64,000 bases of DNA from Methyloversatilis thermotolerans (GCF_000372885.1 NZ_KB889967.1:1670655-1734654); one strand, 5' to 3'. Numbered from the stretch's first letter, positions 54,814 to 64,000 are shown. A program made the numbers and translations. Notes: generated by a model from the letters alone, not told the origin.

Positions 54814-56018
54814 GCAGACTTTCCAATGAGGGATGCGACGTGGCAGATGATGGCATCGGCCACGGTGGACTTGTGTGCGCGGGGCAGCTCATGGCGGCCG
54901 GCATCGTCGTAAAGCACGACCCGGGTGTCCTCGCCACCCAGCCCATCCGCCACCAGATTGCCGACTACCAGCGGAAGCTTCTTCGCGCTGCGCTTCGCCT
55001 GCGCGTAGGCGTCGAGATCGCCGCTTTCGGCTGCGAAGCCGACGCAGAAGGGCGCGTCGTCACGCGCGGCGATGTCGGCCAGGATGTCAGGGTTGCGAAC
55101 CAGTTCAAGCGTCAGCGTGTCACCGCTCTTCTTGATCTTGCTGTCGCTGGGTGCTGCCGGTCGGTAATCCGCCACCGCCGCCACCGAAATGAACACATCC
55201 TGATCCCGATAGCGCTGCAGTACCGCCTGGTGCATGTCCCGGGCGGACGACACGTCAATGCGCGTCGTACCAGCGGGTACCGACAGGGCGGTGGGACCGC
55301 TGATCAAGGTGACATCCGCACCGGCGCGCACCGCGGCCGCTGCGAGCGCGTAACCCATGCGGCCCGAGCTGATGTTGGTGATGACGCGCACCGGATCGAT
55401 GGCTTCCGACGTCGGCCCGGCGGTGATCAGCACGCGGCGTCCGACCAGATGCTTCGGCGAACAGGCTGACACTATGGCATCAAGGATGTCCTGCGGCTCC
55501 AGCATGCGGCCCATCCCGACCTCGCCACATGCCTGGTCGCCACTGGCCGGCCCGGCAACAAGGACGCCGTCGCCGCGCAACGTTTCCAGATTGCGGCGGG
55601 TGGCCGGGTGTTCCCACATCTGACGGTTCATCGCCGGCGCAACCATCAGCGCGCATCCCGCGTCCCGCGCCAGGCAGAGCGTGGTGAGCAGATCATCCGC
55701 CCGCCCCTGGGCGAGACGCGCAAGCACGTCTGCAGTGGCCGGAGCAACGATCACCATGGCGGCGTCCCGGCCAAGGTCGATATGGGCCATGCCGTTGGGC
55801 ATGCGAGCATCCCAGAGGTCGGACCAGACCGGTTCGCCGGTGATCGCCTGGAAGGTCGCCGCGCCGATGAAGTGTTTCGCAGACTCGGTCATCACGACCC
55901 GTACACGGGTGCCCGCCTTCACCAGCAGGCGGGCAAGCTCGGCCGACTTGTAAGCCGCGACACCGCCGGTGACGCCGAGAATGACGGTACGCGCAGCAAG
56001 CACACCTTGCGGATTCAT
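54810..56018 (-). CDS. coaBC: Bifunctional phosphopantothenoylcysteine decarboxylase/synthetase
   Basis: CoaBC joins cysteine to 4'-phosphopantothenate with CTP and decarboxylates the product, two steps of coenzyme A synthesis. The 402 aa fusion has the flavin decarboxylase half ([43 protein letters not shown] with the active-site Cys) and the synthetase half ([45 protein letters not shown]). Divergent from radC by 45 bases. Confidence 0.96.
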   Translation of the reverse strand: MNPQGVLAARTVILGVTGGVAAYKSAELARLLVKAGTRVRVVMTESAKHFIGAATFQAITGEPVWSDLWDARMPNGMAHIDLGRDAAMVIVAPATADVLARLAQGRADDLLTTLCLARDAGCALMVAPAMNRQMWEHPATRRNLETLRGDGVLVAGPASGDQACGEVGMGRMLEPQDILDAIVSACSPKHLVGRRVLITAGPTSEAIDPVRVITNISSGRMGYALAAAAVRAGADVTLISGPTALSVPAGTTRIDVSSARDMHQAVLQRYRDQDVFISVAAVADYRPAAPSDSKIKKSGDTLTLELVRNPDILADIAARDDAPFCVGFAAESGDLDAYAQAKRSAKKLPLVVGNLVADGLGGEDTRVVLYDDAGRHELPRAHKSTVADAIICHVASLIGKSA

Positions 56019-56063
56019 GACAATGGATTATCCTGAGCAGGATCGATCCCGGATTGTAGCGCG

Positions 56064-56741
56064 ATGGCCATCAAGGACTGGAACGAGGATCTGCGCCCCC
56101 GCGAGCGCCTGATCCGACAGGGACCGGAAGCGTTGTCGTCGGCTGAACTGCTGGCGATATTCCTGCGCGTCGGTGTCCGCGGCAAGTCGGCCGTCGAACT
56201 GGCGCACGATCTGCTGCAGCACTTCGATCACAGCGTGCTGGCGCTGTCCGGCGCCAGCATCGGCCAACTGTGCAGCATCCGCGGCATGGGTGAAGCGAAG
56301 GCGGCCCAGCTCAAGGCAACGATGGAGCTCGCTCGCCGCGCGCTGAAGGAACAGATGCGCTCACGCGACGCGCTGTCCTCGCCTTCAGCAGTGCGCGAAT
56401 GGCTCATGCTGCGACTGGGCGGACTTGCGCACGAAGTATTCATGGTGTTGCTGCTGGATGCGCAGAATCGGCTTATCGCCGCCGAAGAGCTGTTCCGCGG
56501 GACACTGACGCAGACCAGCGTGTATCCCCGTGAAGTCGTCAAGCGGGCGCTTGCGTACAATGCGGCGGCTGTGATCCTCGCGCACAATCACCCATCCGGC
56601 CTCGCCGAACCTTCACGTGCCGACGAATTCCTCACGCAAACCTTGAAACAGGCCCTGGCACTCGTAGACGTGCGGGTCCTGGACCACCTGATCGTCGGAA
56701 CCGGCTGCAGTTGTTCCTTCGCTGAACGCGGCATGCTGTGA
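56064..56741 (+). CDS. radC: RadC-family JAB1/MPN domain protein
   Basis: A 225 aa protein with a helix-hairpin-helix-like N-terminus ([19 protein letters not shown]) and a C-terminal JAMM metalloprotease-like site ([20 protein letters not shown]). Despite the name, a DNA repair role is doubtful; the biochemical role is unknown. It sits between coaBC and rpmB, a conserved arrangement in proteobacteria. Confidence 0.95.
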   Translation: MAIKDWNEDLRPRERLIRQGPEALSSAELLAIFLRVGVRGKSAVELAHDLLQHFDHSVLALSGASIGQLCSIRGMGEAKAAQLKATMELARRALKEQMRSRDALSSPSAVREWLMLRLGGLAHEVFMVLLLDAQNRLIAAEELFRGTLTQTSVYPREVVKRALAYNAAAVILAHNHPSGLAEPSRADEFLTQTLKQALALVDVRVLDHLIVGTGCSCSFAERGML

Positions 56742-56840
56742 GTGCGCCTACGGCGCGGTAAACGCCTCGCTGCCGCGCCTGCCCGCAGGCGCGGCATGTA
56801 CCGGGACGGCGCGCAAACAGTTCCGGTTCGAAGCCGGCAC

Positions 56841-56870
56841 TTGAACATCCGGGCGTTCATTCGCTATACT
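56841..56870 (+). promoter_or_regulatory. Predicted sigma-70 promoter of rpmB-rpmG
   Basis: TTGAAC, 18-base spacer, TATACT, about 31 bases upstream of the rpmB ATG. Confidence 0.7.
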
Positions 56871-56901
56871 CGCGAGCTTTTGCGATTCTGGAGCTCGAAA
56901 C

Positions 56902-57138
56902 ATGTCCCGCGTTTGCCAAGTTACGGGGAAGGCGCCGATGGTGGGCAACAATGTGTCCCACGCCAACAACAAGACCAAGCGTCGCTTCCTGCCGAATCTC
57001 CAGCAACGCCGTTTCTGGCTGGAGTCCGAAAGCCGGTTCGTGAGCCTGCGCGTCAGCACCAAGGGTCTGCGTACGATCGACAAGAAGGGCATCGAAGCCG
57101 TTCTGGCCGACATCCGCGCCCGCGGCGAGAAGGTCTGA
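56902..57138 (+). CDS. rpmB: 50S ribosomal protein L28
   Basis: A 78 aa protein: [29 protein letters not shown], then [30 protein letters not shown]. Canonical L28 without the zinc-binding CxxC pairs of the C+ form. It is followed by rpmG after 193 bases, likely one transcript. Confidence 0.97.
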   Translation: MSRVCQVTGKAPMVGNNVSHANNKTKRRFLPNLQQRRFWLESESRFVSLRVSTKGLRTIDKKGIEAVLADIRARGEKV

Positions 57139-57331
57139 GCACGTACCCGTTCTCGCGTTCCTGCCGGACGCTGCGCCAGATCGAATCGTGATGGGCGGAT
57201 TCCGGCAGTCGCCGCAAGATTCAAAACCGCCGGGCTTGTTCGCAAGCATCGGAATTCAAGCTGCCGGCGGAGCCGGGGCGATACAGACAGATCCGGCTGA
57301 GCAGCCGGCATAGACAGGAAGGAAACACGTC

Positions 57332-57499
57332 ATGGCCAAGGGCGGACGCGACAAGATCAAGCTGGAATCGACTGCCGGCACCGGTCACTTCTACACCACG
57401 TCGAAAAACAAGCGCACCATGCCGGAGAAGATGGAGATCATGAAGTTCGATCCCAAGGCGCGCAAGCACGTGATGTACAAGGAAACCAAACTCAAGTAA
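57332..57499 (+). CDS. rpmG: 50S ribosomal protein L33
   Basis: A short frame of 55 codons: [20 protein letters not shown] then [20 protein letters not shown] and [15 protein letters not shown]. It matches E. coli-type L33 throughout and lacks the four cysteines of the zinc form. AGGAAGGA lies before the ATG. Confidence 0.96.
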   Translation: MAKGGRDKIKLESTAGTGHFYTTSKNKRTMPEKMEIMKFDPKARKHVMYKETKLK

Positions 57500-57545
57500 G
57501 TCCTTGCGGGCGCAGGTTGGTCGCGATATGTGACAGCCGGCCCCC

Positions 57546-57586
57546 GGGCAATAAAAAACCCGCCGCCGGCGGGTTTTTTATTGCCC
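57546..57586. terminator. Long perfect bidirectional terminator (rpmG/purM)
   Basis: GGGCAATAAAAAACCCGCC and its exact 19-base reverse complement flank a GCC loop. It lies between the convergent rpmG and purM genes and ends each strand in a T-rich tail. Confidence 0.92.
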
Positions 57587-57611
57587 TTGTTTTATTGCCC
57601 TTGTTTTGCCC
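57576..57611. repeat. Short tandem repeat at the rpmG terminator
   Basis: TTTTATTGCCCTTG occurs twice in tandem (57576-57589 and 57590-57603) followed by a partial copy, TTTTGCCC. The first unit is part of the right arm of the terminator palindrome, so the repeat looks like a slippage duplication of its end. Confidence 0.7.
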
Positions 57612-57692
57612 TTCCCGCGCGCGACATGCAGCGGCACATCCGGTCGCTGCGCCGGGCAGGCCGGCAATCAAACCATCACGTTGCCACCTTCG

Positions 57693-58748
57693 TCAGCGCA
57701 CCACCGTCTGCGCTTCACCCGACGCACAGCGTTCGATACGGCCGATGCGGAACACCTGCTCGCCCGCCCGGGCCAGCGCTTCGCTCGCGCGATCGGCATC
57801 CGCGGCCGACACGATGACCACCATGCCGATGCCGCAATTGAATACGCGGTACATTTCCTGTTCGGCAACATTGCCCGCTTCGCGCAACCAGGCGAACAAA
57901 GGCGGCATGGGCCAGGACGACGCGTCGATATGTGCCGCCAGCCCTTCGGGCAGGACGCGCGGCACATTGTCCAGCAGGCCACCGCCCGTGATGTGGGCCA
58001 GCCCCTTGACCATGCCCGGCGCCTGCTTCATCAGTCCGAGCAGCGACTTCACATAGATGCGCGTCGGTGCGAGCACGGTTTCGCGCAGCGACCGGCCGTG
58101 GAAATCCGCATCGAGATCCGGCGCGTCACGCTCGAGTATCTTGCGCAACAACGAGTAACCGTTCGAATGCGCACCGCTGGAAGCGAGCCCCAGCACCACA
58201 TCGCCCTCCGCGATGGTTTCGCCAGTGATGAGCGCACTTTTCTCGACAATGCCGACGGCGAAACCAGCGAGATCGTATTCCCCGGCAGGGTACATGCCGG
58301 GCATTTCGGCCGTTTCGCCGCCGATCAGCGCGCAGCCCGCCAGTTCACAGCCCCGCGCGATGCCGCCAACGACGCGAGCAGCCGTGTCGACGTCAAGCCT
58401 GCCGCAAGCGAAGTAATCGAGGAAGAACACAGGTTCGGCACCCTGCACCAGGATGTCGTTGACGCTCATGGCCACGAGGTCCTGCCCTACCGTGTCATGT
58501 CCGTCGAGCTGGAACGCGAGCTTCAGCTTGGTACCCACACCGTCGGTCCCGGATACCAGCACCGGCTCGCGATACTGCTTCGACACCTCGAACAGCGCAC
58601 CGAACCCGCCGATCCCGCCCAGCACCTCGGGCCGCATCGTGCGCCTGGCCAGCGGCTTGATGCGCTCGACCAATGCATCGCCGGCATCGATATCCACGCC
58701 AGCGGAGGCATAACTGAGGGAAGTGCGGGTGTCCTTGGATGATGTCAT
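57693..58748 (-). CDS. purM: Phosphoribosylformylglycinamidine cyclo-ligase
   Basis: PurM makes aminoimidazole ribonucleotide, the fifth step of purine synthesis. The 351 aa protein shows [43 protein letters not shown] and [18 protein letters not shown], all family signatures. It is divergent from the PerM-like gene and next to hda, as in many betaproteobacteria and gammaproteobacteria where purM neighbours perM-hda. Confidence 0.97.
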   Translation of the reverse strand: MTSSKDTRTSLSYASAGVDIDAGDALVERIKPLARRTMRPEVLGGIGGFGALFEVSKQYREPVLVSGTDGVGTKLKLAFQLDGHDTVGQDLVAMSVNDILVQGAEPVFFLDYFACGRLDVDTAARVVGGIARGCELAGCALIGGETAEMPGMYPAGEYDLAGFAVGIVEKSALITGETIAEGDVVLGLASSGAHSNGYSLLRKILERDAPDLDADFHGRSLRETVLAPTRIYVKSLLGLMKQAPGMVKGLAHITGGGLLDNVPRVLPEGLAAHIDASSWPMPPLFAWLREAGNVAEQEMYRVFNCGIGMVVIVSAADADRASEALARAGEQVFRIGRIERCASGEAQTVVR

Positions 58749-58892
58749 GACATATGGGGCGCAAGCGCCGCGGAAACGGGATGAATGAACGGAAGCCCGG
58801 GGTGGAATCTTGCTAAACTGCGCGCATTCCTACACGTTCCACAGCGCATCACACCCCGAGGGTGCGCATTCTACCTCCGCACACCCCTCCTC

Positions 58893-59978
58893 ATGAGTCC
58901 TTCCGGCATCAACCGCAGACAGACCGTGCTCTGGACCGGGGTGGGGGCTGCCCTGATCGGGCTGATCTGGCTTCTCGGGCCGACGATTTCGCCCTTCATG
59001 CTCGGGCTGGTACTGGCCTACATCTTCGAGCCACTGGTCGAACGCCTTCACCGGCGCGGCGTGCCGCGCACGCTCGCTGTGGTGATGGTCATCGTGCTGG
59101 TGATCGGCATGGTGATCGGCCTCATCCTCATCCTGGTACCGGTGATCCAGCAGGAGGTACGCACCCTGGTCGAGCGTCTGCCTGCCTATCTGACTGCCGC
59201 GCACGACCGTTTGATGCCCTGGTTGAGCGGTCACCTGGGTATCAATCTGCAGCTTGACGTCGACAGTCTGAAGCGCTTCATCACGAAGAACTGGTCGAGC
59301 GCGCAGGACTACCTGATGCTGGCTCTCGAGTACGTGACCAGCCAGGGTGCGGTCATTGTCGGAGTCGTTGCCAACGTGCTGCTCACGCCCGTGGTGATGT
59401 TCTATCTGATGCGCGACTGGAAGGATCTGAGGCACCGCGTCGCGACATTCATCCCGCGCCCCTGGTTGCAGCGCGCACTCGCCATGGCGGACGAGATCGA
59501 TGCCGTGCTGGCCGAATTCCTGCGCGGTCAGCTGGCCGTGATGGCTGCGCTTGCCGCCTTCTACAGCATCGGCCTCTGGCTGGCCGGCGTCGATTACGCC
59601 CTGCCTCTCGGCCTGCTGTCGGGTCTGCTCGGGTTCATTCCATATGTCGGTTTCTCGACCGGCCTGCTGCTGTCGCTGCTGGTCGCGGCCCTGCAGTTCC
59701 AGGGCTGGTCACCCATGATAGGCGTGGCCATCGTCTACGGACTGGGCCAGTTGCTGGAGAGCTTTGTGTTGACGCCATGGCTGGTCGGCGAGCGCATCGG
59801 GCTGCATCCGCTGGCCGTGATCTTCGCCCTGATGGCCTTCGGTCAGCTGTTCGGTTTCGTCGGCGTGCTGGTGGCGCTTCCCGCTTCGGCAGCGCTTCTG
59901 GTCGGTTTGCGCGAGGTACGCCGGCATTACCTTGCAAGCGGTTTCTATCAGGGCGACGGTCCCAAGATTCTCGAATGA
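58893..59978 (+). CDS. AI-2E family transporter (PerM-like)
   Basis: A 361 aa membrane protein with about seven to eight hydrophobic segments and the family pattern GLVLAYIFEPLVERLHRRGVPRTLAVV; late segments include GFIPYVGFSTG and GLGQLLESFVLTPWLVGERIGLHP. Members export varied small molecules or ions; the autoinducer-2 role is shown only for TqsA-type proteins. Its stop overlaps the hda start (ATGA). Confidence 0.88.
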   Translation: MSPSGINRRQTVLWTGVGAALIGLIWLLGPTISPFMLGLVLAYIFEPLVERLHRRGVPRTLAVVMVIVLVIGMVIGLILILVPVIQQEVRTLVERLPAYLTAAHDRLMPWLSGHLGINLQLDVDSLKRFITKNWSSAQDYLMLALEYVTSQGAVIVGVVANVLLTPVVMFYLMRDWKDLRHRVATFIPRPWLQRALAMADEIDAVLAEFLRGQLAVMAALAAFYSIGLWLAGVDYALPLGLLSGLLGFIPYVGFSTGLLLSLLVAALQFQGWSPMIGVAIVYGLGQLLESFVLTPWLVGERIGLHPLAVIFALMAFGQLFGFVGVLVALPASAALLVGLREVRRHYLASGFYQGDGPKILE

Positions 59979-60667
59979 TGCGCCAGCTCCTGCTCGACAT
60001 CCGCCCAATTGCTGCACCCAGCCTCAATAACTTCGTTGCCGGCGCCAATCGCGACCTGATCGCGCACCTGCGAACGATGACCGGGCCGCATCCGGGCCTC
60101 TCGGTCTACCTTTGGGGCGACAGTGGCAGCGGACGCACCCACCTTCTGCGTGCGCTCGCTGCCGAATCCGTTGCGCGCGGCCTCTACCTGGAAGCCGAAC
60201 AGATCAATCTCACCGCAGCCGACACCCTGATCGCCGCTCTCGAAGCGACCCGAGCCGGGTTATGGCTGTTCGACGACGTACATCTTCTCGATACCGGGGC
60301 ACAGGGTGCGCTGTTCCGTGCGATCAATCTCGCCCAGGGGCGCGGAATCACCGTGGTGGCGGCAGGAAACGCGGCGCCCCGCGAACTGTCTCTGCGAGAG
60401 GATCTGCGCACGCGAATCGGGCAGATGCTGCCCTTCTGCATACAGCCGCTGCATGACGAAGAACGCATCGAGTTGCTGCACGCTCACGCGGCGGCGCGCG
60501 GCATGAAGATCGACCCCGAAGTTTTCGACTACCTGATGCGCCACGGCAGGCGCGACATACGTTCTCTGCTGGGCGTGCTCGACCTGCTGGACGAGCATTC
60601 TCTGACCCGCCAGCGTCCGGTCACACTGCCGCTGCTGCGCGAAGTCATGCAGACACGACTGATCTGA
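59975..60667 (+). CDS. hda: Hda-type DnaA regulatory inactivator
   Basis: A 230 aa DnaA-like AAA+ protein without a DNA-binding domain. The N-terminus MMRQLLLDIRP resembles the beta-clamp-binding motif through which Hda is loaded. It keeps Walker A (WGDSGSGRTHLLRA) and Walker B (LWLFDDVHLL), and ends with a lid-like domain (RRDIRSLLGVLDLLDEHSL). Hda stimulates ATP hydrolysis by DnaA after initiation. Start fixed by ATGA overlap with the upstream gene. Confidence 0.92.
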   Translation: MMRQLLLDIRPIAAPSLNNFVAGANRDLIAHLRTMTGPHPGLSVYLWGDSGSGRTHLLRALAAESVARGLYLEAEQINLTAADTLIAALEATRAGLWLFDDVHLLDTGAQGALFRAINLAQGRGITVVAAGNAAPRELSLREDLRTRIGQMLPFCIQPLHDEERIELLHAHAAARGMKIDPEVFDYLMRHGRRDIRSLLGVLDLLDEHSLTRQRPVTLPLLREVMQTRLI

Positions 60668-61368
60668 TGGGAACACGGATGGAACTGGTACTTTTCGACC
60701 TCGACAACACGCTTCTCGCTGGCGATTCCGATTTCGAGTGGGCGCAATTCCTGATTTCCAAGGGCGTGCTCGATCGCGAACTGTACGAAGTGCGCAATGC
60801 GACTTTCTACGCTCAGTACAAGGCCGGTACGCTGGATATCCACGAGTTCCTGGACTTCCAGCTTGCTCCGCTGTCGCGCCATCCGCGCGAACAGCTCGAC
60901 GCCTGGCACGCGGAATTCATGGTGAAACAGATCCACCCGCGCCTCACCGACGGCGCGCGCGGTCTGGTCAATGCCCACCTCGAAAGCGGAGCGCTGTGCG
61001 CCATCGTCACCGCCACCAACAGTTTCATCACGGGTCCGATCGCGCGCGAACTGGACATCCCGCACCTGGTGGCCACCATACCCGCCCAGGAGAACGGTCA
61101 GTTCACCGGCAAACCGCGCGGCACCCCGGCCTTCCGCGAAGGCAAGATAGAACGCGTGGAGCGCTGGCTGGAAGAACTGGGCCTCTATTTCGGCAGTTTC
61201 AAGCGCACCAGCTTCTACAGTGATTCACTGAACGATCTGCCGCTGCTCAAGCGCGTGCATCATCCGGTGGCGGTCGACCCCGACCCCACACTTGAGGCCT
61301 ATGCGCGCGAACAAGGCTGGCAGATCATGCACCTTCATGCCGGCCAGGCGGTAGAAAGCGAGGATTGA
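60667..61368 (+). CDS. HAD-superfamily phosphatase (SerB/CicA-like)
   Basis: A 233 aa HAD-IB type hydrolase: motif I DLDNTLLAGDSDFEW, motif II VTATNSF, and motif III/IV TSFYSDSLNDLPLLKRV. It belongs to the phosphoserine phosphatase-like group next to hda; its physiological substrate is unknown. ATG 60667 overlaps the hda stop codon; a second ATG at 60679 (MELVLF) is also plausible. Confidence 0.87.
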   Translation: MGTRMELVLFDLDNTLLAGDSDFEWAQFLISKGVLDRELYEVRNATFYAQYKAGTLDIHEFLDFQLAPLSRHPREQLDAWHAEFMVKQIHPRLTDGARGLVNAHLESGALCAIVTATNSFITGPIARELDIPHLVATIPAQENGQFTGKPRGTPAFREGKIERVERWLEELGLYFGSFKRTSFYSDSLNDLPLLKRVHHPVAVDPDPTLEAYAREQGWQIMHLHAGQAVESED

Positions 61369-61374
61369 GTGGCG

Positions 61375-61797
61375 ATGGAACGGAATACCCGCCAGCGCGC
61401 GGCGATCCTGGGCGCGATCCAGCACGCCGGGCGTCCGCTGTCGCCGTCCGAACTGCACTCGCTGGCGCGCAGCGAAGCGCCGGCACTCGGCCTCGCGACG
61501 GTCTATCGCAACATCAAGGTTCTGCTGGAAGAAGGCGTGATCCGCGAGGTGGACATCCCTGGCGAAGCGCCCCGGTACGAGGAAGCACATCTGGGCCATC
61601 ACCACCACTTCAAGTGCCGTTGCTGCGGTCGGGTATTCGATATCGGGGAATGCGCCACCGACTGGTCTTCACTCGCACCAGCAGGGTTTTCGGTGGACGC
61701 ACATGACATTACCCTGTACGGGCGCTGTGCAAAGTGCGGCGATGATGGCGACGAGACTCGCACAGAACCCAAGGCCTGTACGCACCGTCACGATTGA
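61375..61797 (+). CDS. Fur-family transcriptional regulator, probably Zur
   Basis: A 140 aa metalloregulator: winged helix (RQRAAILGAIQHAGRPLSPSELH; LGLATVYRNIKVLLEEG), a metal-binding HLGHHHHFKCRCCGRVFDI segment and a C-terminal RCAKC pair. Specificity (Fe, Zn, Mn) is not readable with certainty. The next genes are a PEP-CTERM protein and a ZnuD-like receptor with a palindromic box between them, so zinc (Zur) is the best guess. GAGGA lies 10 bases before the ATG; a GTG at 61369 is an alternative start. Confidence 0.85.
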   Translation: MERNTRQRAAILGAIQHAGRPLSPSELHSLARSEAPALGLATVYRNIKVLLEEGVIREVDIPGEAPRYEEAHLGHHHHFKCRCCGRVFDIGECATDWSSLAPAGFSVDAHDITLYGRCAKCGDDGDETRTEPKACTHRHD

Positions 61798-61849
61798 ACA
61801 TCCGCACCCTTGCCGCACGGGCCGAGGGCGCGGACGTCCCGGTCCGGAG

Positions 61850-62557
61850 TCAGCCCGCCCGCCGACGCGCAACCAGCGACAGCATGCCGACACCTGCGAG
61901 CAGCAGCGCCCAGGAAGCAGGTTCGGGCACAGGCGCTGTCAATGCACCGACCGCACTTTCGAATACCTCTTCGTCCAGTCCGGCATTCATCACCACGTAA
62001 AACGGTTGCGAAAACCCGTTCAGATCACTGCCGATCTGCAAGGTGATGAGATAGGCCGACGCAAGCGCGCGATCAGCACCCAGCAGGTCGAAATCCAGAT
62101 GCTCGTGGATTTCGCCTGCACCATTCACCTGCCCGATGATGCCTTGCGGCGAGCTTATGCCGCTGCCGCTGAACACGGTGAGTTCCCCCAATGCATCCTC
62201 GATGCTGAGCGATACAGCGGCGGTTGAAACGACCCAGTTCGCGCCGCTCCACGTCATGAGCGAACCGATGCCCCGGAAGTAGATGATGTCACTCGGCGTC
62301 AGCGCGCCCTCTTCCGAAATGAAGCCCGGATCGTCCGTGCCGAACACACCTCCGGAAAGATCGCGGAAATCGCCTTCGAACAGCGCATAGCCATTGGACG
62401 CGTGCTGTGCCAGAGCTTCCGGATCAACCACGATGACCCCGGACGCGCTTCCGATCTCGACATCGCCTGCGTGCAGATGCTGGGCATGAGCCGCGGTCGA
62501 GGACAACAGCGCCACAAAGAGCGCGGCGCCGAACTGGCGCAATGCAGAAAACTTCAT
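61850..62557 (-). CDS. PEP-CTERM secreted protein, putatively zinc-regulated
   Basis: A 235 aa exported protein. Signal peptide: residues 1-25 (SALRQFGAALFVALLSSTAAHA). The mature N-terminus is QHLHAGDVEIGS. The C-terminus has the full sorting signal VPEPASWALLLAGVGMLSLV and an Arg-rich tail (ARRRAG), recognised by exosortase. Proteins of this size next to ZnuD-like receptors recall the Zur-repressed PEP-CTERM family first seen in Anabaena (all3515); that match is from memory. Divergent from the receptor with a 20-base palindrome between. Confidence 0.85.
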   Translation of the reverse strand: MKFSALRQFGAALFVALLSSTAAHAQHLHAGDVEIGSASGVIVVDPEALAQHASNGYALFEGDFRDLSGGVFGTDDPGFISEEGALTPSDIIYFRGIGSLMTWSGANWVVSTAAVSLSIEDALGELTVFSGSGISSPQGIIGQVNGAGEIHEHLDFDLLGADRALASAYLITLQIGSDLNGFSQPFYVVMNAGLDEEVFESAVGALTAPVPEPASWALLLAGVGMLSLVARRRAG

Positions 62558-62615
62558 TGATATCTCCTGGACGGTGAAGAGGGTGTCCGGATACGGGTTC
62601 GCTCCGGTCAATATC

Positions 62616-62635
62616 GATAATACGTTACTATTATC
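62616..62635. promoter_or_regulatory. Zur/Fur-like palindromic operator between divergent genes
   Basis: GATAATA-CGTTAC-TATTATC, perfect 7+7 arms with a 6-base centre, in an AT-rich stretch between the PEP-CTERM gene and the receptor gene. Size and symmetry fit a Fur-family box. Confidence 0.65.
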
Positions 62636-62672
62636 ACAATTTGCACCTCTTCCTCTTCGTACCGCCTCCTCC

Positions 62673-64000
62673 ATGTGTGCCCGCGCAGTCCTGCCTCGCT
62701 TGCCAATATGGTGGGCACTTGCCGCCTTCCCTTCACTCCTTTCGGCCCAGGGCACGTCGACCGCCAGCGACGATGCGCTCACGTTGCCCGATGTCGAAGT
62801 TGAAGCGGTCCGCCTTCCCGAGGCTTCTCCCTCGCCAGGATTGCAACAGAACGAGTTGCGGGGCAACGCGCTGCGTGATCGCCGGGGATCGACCGTGGGT
62901 GAAACGGTCGGAGACGAAGCCGGTGTCCATAACACCACCTTCGGCGCGGGAGTCGGCCTGCCGGTGATCCGGGGTCTGAGCGGTACCCGGGTGAAAGTGC
63001 TGAGCAATGGCGGAGCGACTCATGACGCCAGCACGTTCAGCCCGGATCATGCATCGACGGCCGACGCGACGCTGGCGGAATCGATACGCGTACTCCGCGG
63101 CCCGGCCATATTGCGCTACGGAGGCGGAGCTCTCGGCGGAGCGATCGATGTCGACGACGGGCGCATTCCGTTGCGGCCCCCGTCCCGCCCCGTATCGGGA
63201 ACAGCCTCCTCGAGCTATGGCAGCAACGGCCGCGAACGGGTGAATGCCCTGAAACTTGATACCGGCGGCGGACCGGTCGCACTTCGCGCGAGCGGCTTTG
63301 CGCGCGACCGCAGCGACAGCCACATTGCAGGCTGTGCAGTGGACGACGCTGCGGTTTTCCAGCAGTTCGGTCAGATCAATACCCGCAACAGCTGTGGCCG
63401 TCTCTACAACAGCGATGCACGCTCGGCCGGCGGCACGCTCGGGGGCACGGTGTTCATCGGCGACGCGCTGTTCGGCGCCGCGGTCAACAACAGCTCCAAC
63501 AACTACGGCATTCCGCCTGCACCGGGTCACAGTCACGGTGGCGACGACCGTACTCGCATAGACATGGATAACCGCCGTGTCGATACCCGCGCGGAGTGGC
63601 TGGGCGAAGGATGGTTGCAGACGCTGCGCTATACCGGCGCGCACATCGAGTACCGTCACGACGAAATCGACGACGGAACGATTGCCACCACCTTTCGCAA
63701 CAAGGCCATCGAACAGCGCCTGGAGGCGGAGCACGCGCTGGGCGAAAACTTCGCGGGCACCGTGGGTGTCCATCATGTACAGCGGCGATTCTCGGCCGTC
63801 GGGCTGGAATCCTTCATTCCGCGGACCGAACTGCGCAGTTCGGCCGTCTATGTCACGCAGCGGATGAACTGGCGAAGCCTTACCCTGGAAGCCGGCGCAC
63901 GCGCCGAACTGACAAGGATGCAGGCGGGCGAGCGCGAACTGGCCACCACAGTGGTCGACCTGCCCGACCGGAAGTTCAACGCGAACAGCCGCACTCTCGC
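62673..64000 (+). CDS. znuD: ZnuD-like TonB-dependent outer-membrane receptor (3' truncated by window)
   Basis: Only the first 442 codons are present; the frame is open to the window end. After a signal peptide (MCARAVLPRLPIWWALAAFP...LLSAQG) come a plug domain (LPDVEVEAVRLPEA; VIRGLSGTRVKVLSNGGATHDASTFSPDHA; SIRVLRGPAILRYGGGALGGAIDV) and the first barrel strands. The extracellular loop NNYGIPPAPGHSHGG carries His residues like the zinc-binding loop of Neisseria ZnuD. The plug region RVKVLSNGGATHDASTFSPDH is ZnuD-like. It would import zinc with TonB energy. The initial C in the signal is not part of a lipobox. Confidence 0.88.
   Translation, partial: MCARAVLPRLPIWWALAAFPSLLSAQGTSTASDDALTLPDVEVEAVRLPEASPSPGLQQNELRGNALRDRRGSTVGETVGDEAGVHNTTFGAGVGLPVIRGLSGTRVKVLSNGGATHDASTFSPDHASTADATLAESIRVLRGPAILRYGGGALGGAIDVDDGRIPLRPPSRPVSGTASSSYGSNGRERVNALKLDTGGGPVALRASGFARDRSDSHIAGCAVDDAAVFQQFGQINTRNSCGRLYNSDARSAGGTLGGTVFIGDALFGAAVNNSSNNYGIPPAPGHSHGGDDRTRIDMDNRRVDTRAEWLGEGWLQTLRYTGAHIEYRHDEIDDGTIATTFRNKAIEQRLEAEHALGENFAGTVGVHHVQRRFSAVGLESFIPRTELRSSAVYVTQRMNWRSLTLEAGARAELTRMQAGERELATTVVDLPDRKFNANSRTL

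Overview
The window is 64 kb of high-GC, gene-dense chromosome from a betaproteobacterium. The closest fit I can argue is a Rhodocyclales-type organism, possibly a facultative methylotroph such as Methyloversatilis. The arguments are a complete short-chain amide/formamide gene set laid out like fmdDEF/fmdABC of Methylophilus methylotrophus, a PEP-CTERM protein (common in Rhodocyclales), a glyoxylate shunt with AceK, and an LPS rather than capsule-type surface cluster. The genus is inference. I see no rRNA, tRNA, CRISPR array, insertion sequence or prophage; almost everything reads as core chromosome.

Layout. 1-3 kb: three hairpin REP-like repeats, then acnB on the minus strand, divergent from murB. 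4.2-12.1 kb: a minus-strand cell-surface operon (waaL-like ligase, two GT9 heptosyltransferase-like enzymes, a GT4 enzyme, a membrane protein, a TrmB-like methyltransferase and a YkgJ-type Cys-cluster protein), next to two poorly known glycosyltransferases. 12.2-24.8 kb: a nitrogen module made of a LuxR-type response regulator, a giant NCS1-transporter/histidine-kinase fusion and, divergently, an ABC amide/urea importer (five genes), formamidase FmdA, zinc-ribbon protein FmdB and porin FmdC. 24.9-30.6 kb: gdx/sugE, lysS, mnmC and an Aer-like chemoreceptor. 31-35.4 kb: an FAD oxidoreductase divergent from an ATP-grasp/Alpha-E protein and a transglutaminase, a predicted peptide-ligase pair of unknown product. 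35.6-42.9 kb: rpmE, an ArnT-like glycosyltransferase, pgi, pdxH, a DUF192 protein, rluE and aceK. 43.1-53.7 kb: icd, a cold-shock gene, clpSA, rraA, aceA, a nitroreductase, a LysR regulator and aceB. 53.8-61.8 kb: cytochrome c, dut, coaBC, radC, rpmB, rpmG, purM, a PerM-like gene, hda, a HAD phosphatase and a Fur-family regulator. 61.8-64 kb: a PEP-CTERM protein divergent from a ZnuD-like TonB receptor cut by the window end.

How the genes work together. AcnB, Icd, AceK, AceA and AceB control the branch point between the TCA cycle and the glyoxylate shunt, as needed for growth on C2 or fatty-acid carbon. acnB and aceA share a GTCTTATA element at their promoters. The fmd block takes up formamide, short-chain amides or urea through a porin and an ABC importer, and hydrolyses formamide. 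The transporter-like kinase and LuxR regulator next to it are the obvious candidates to control it, and a perfect dyad sits near -43 of the predicted fmdD promoter. The last 2.6 kb looks like a zinc-starvation regulon with a palindromic Zur-like box between its divergent genes.
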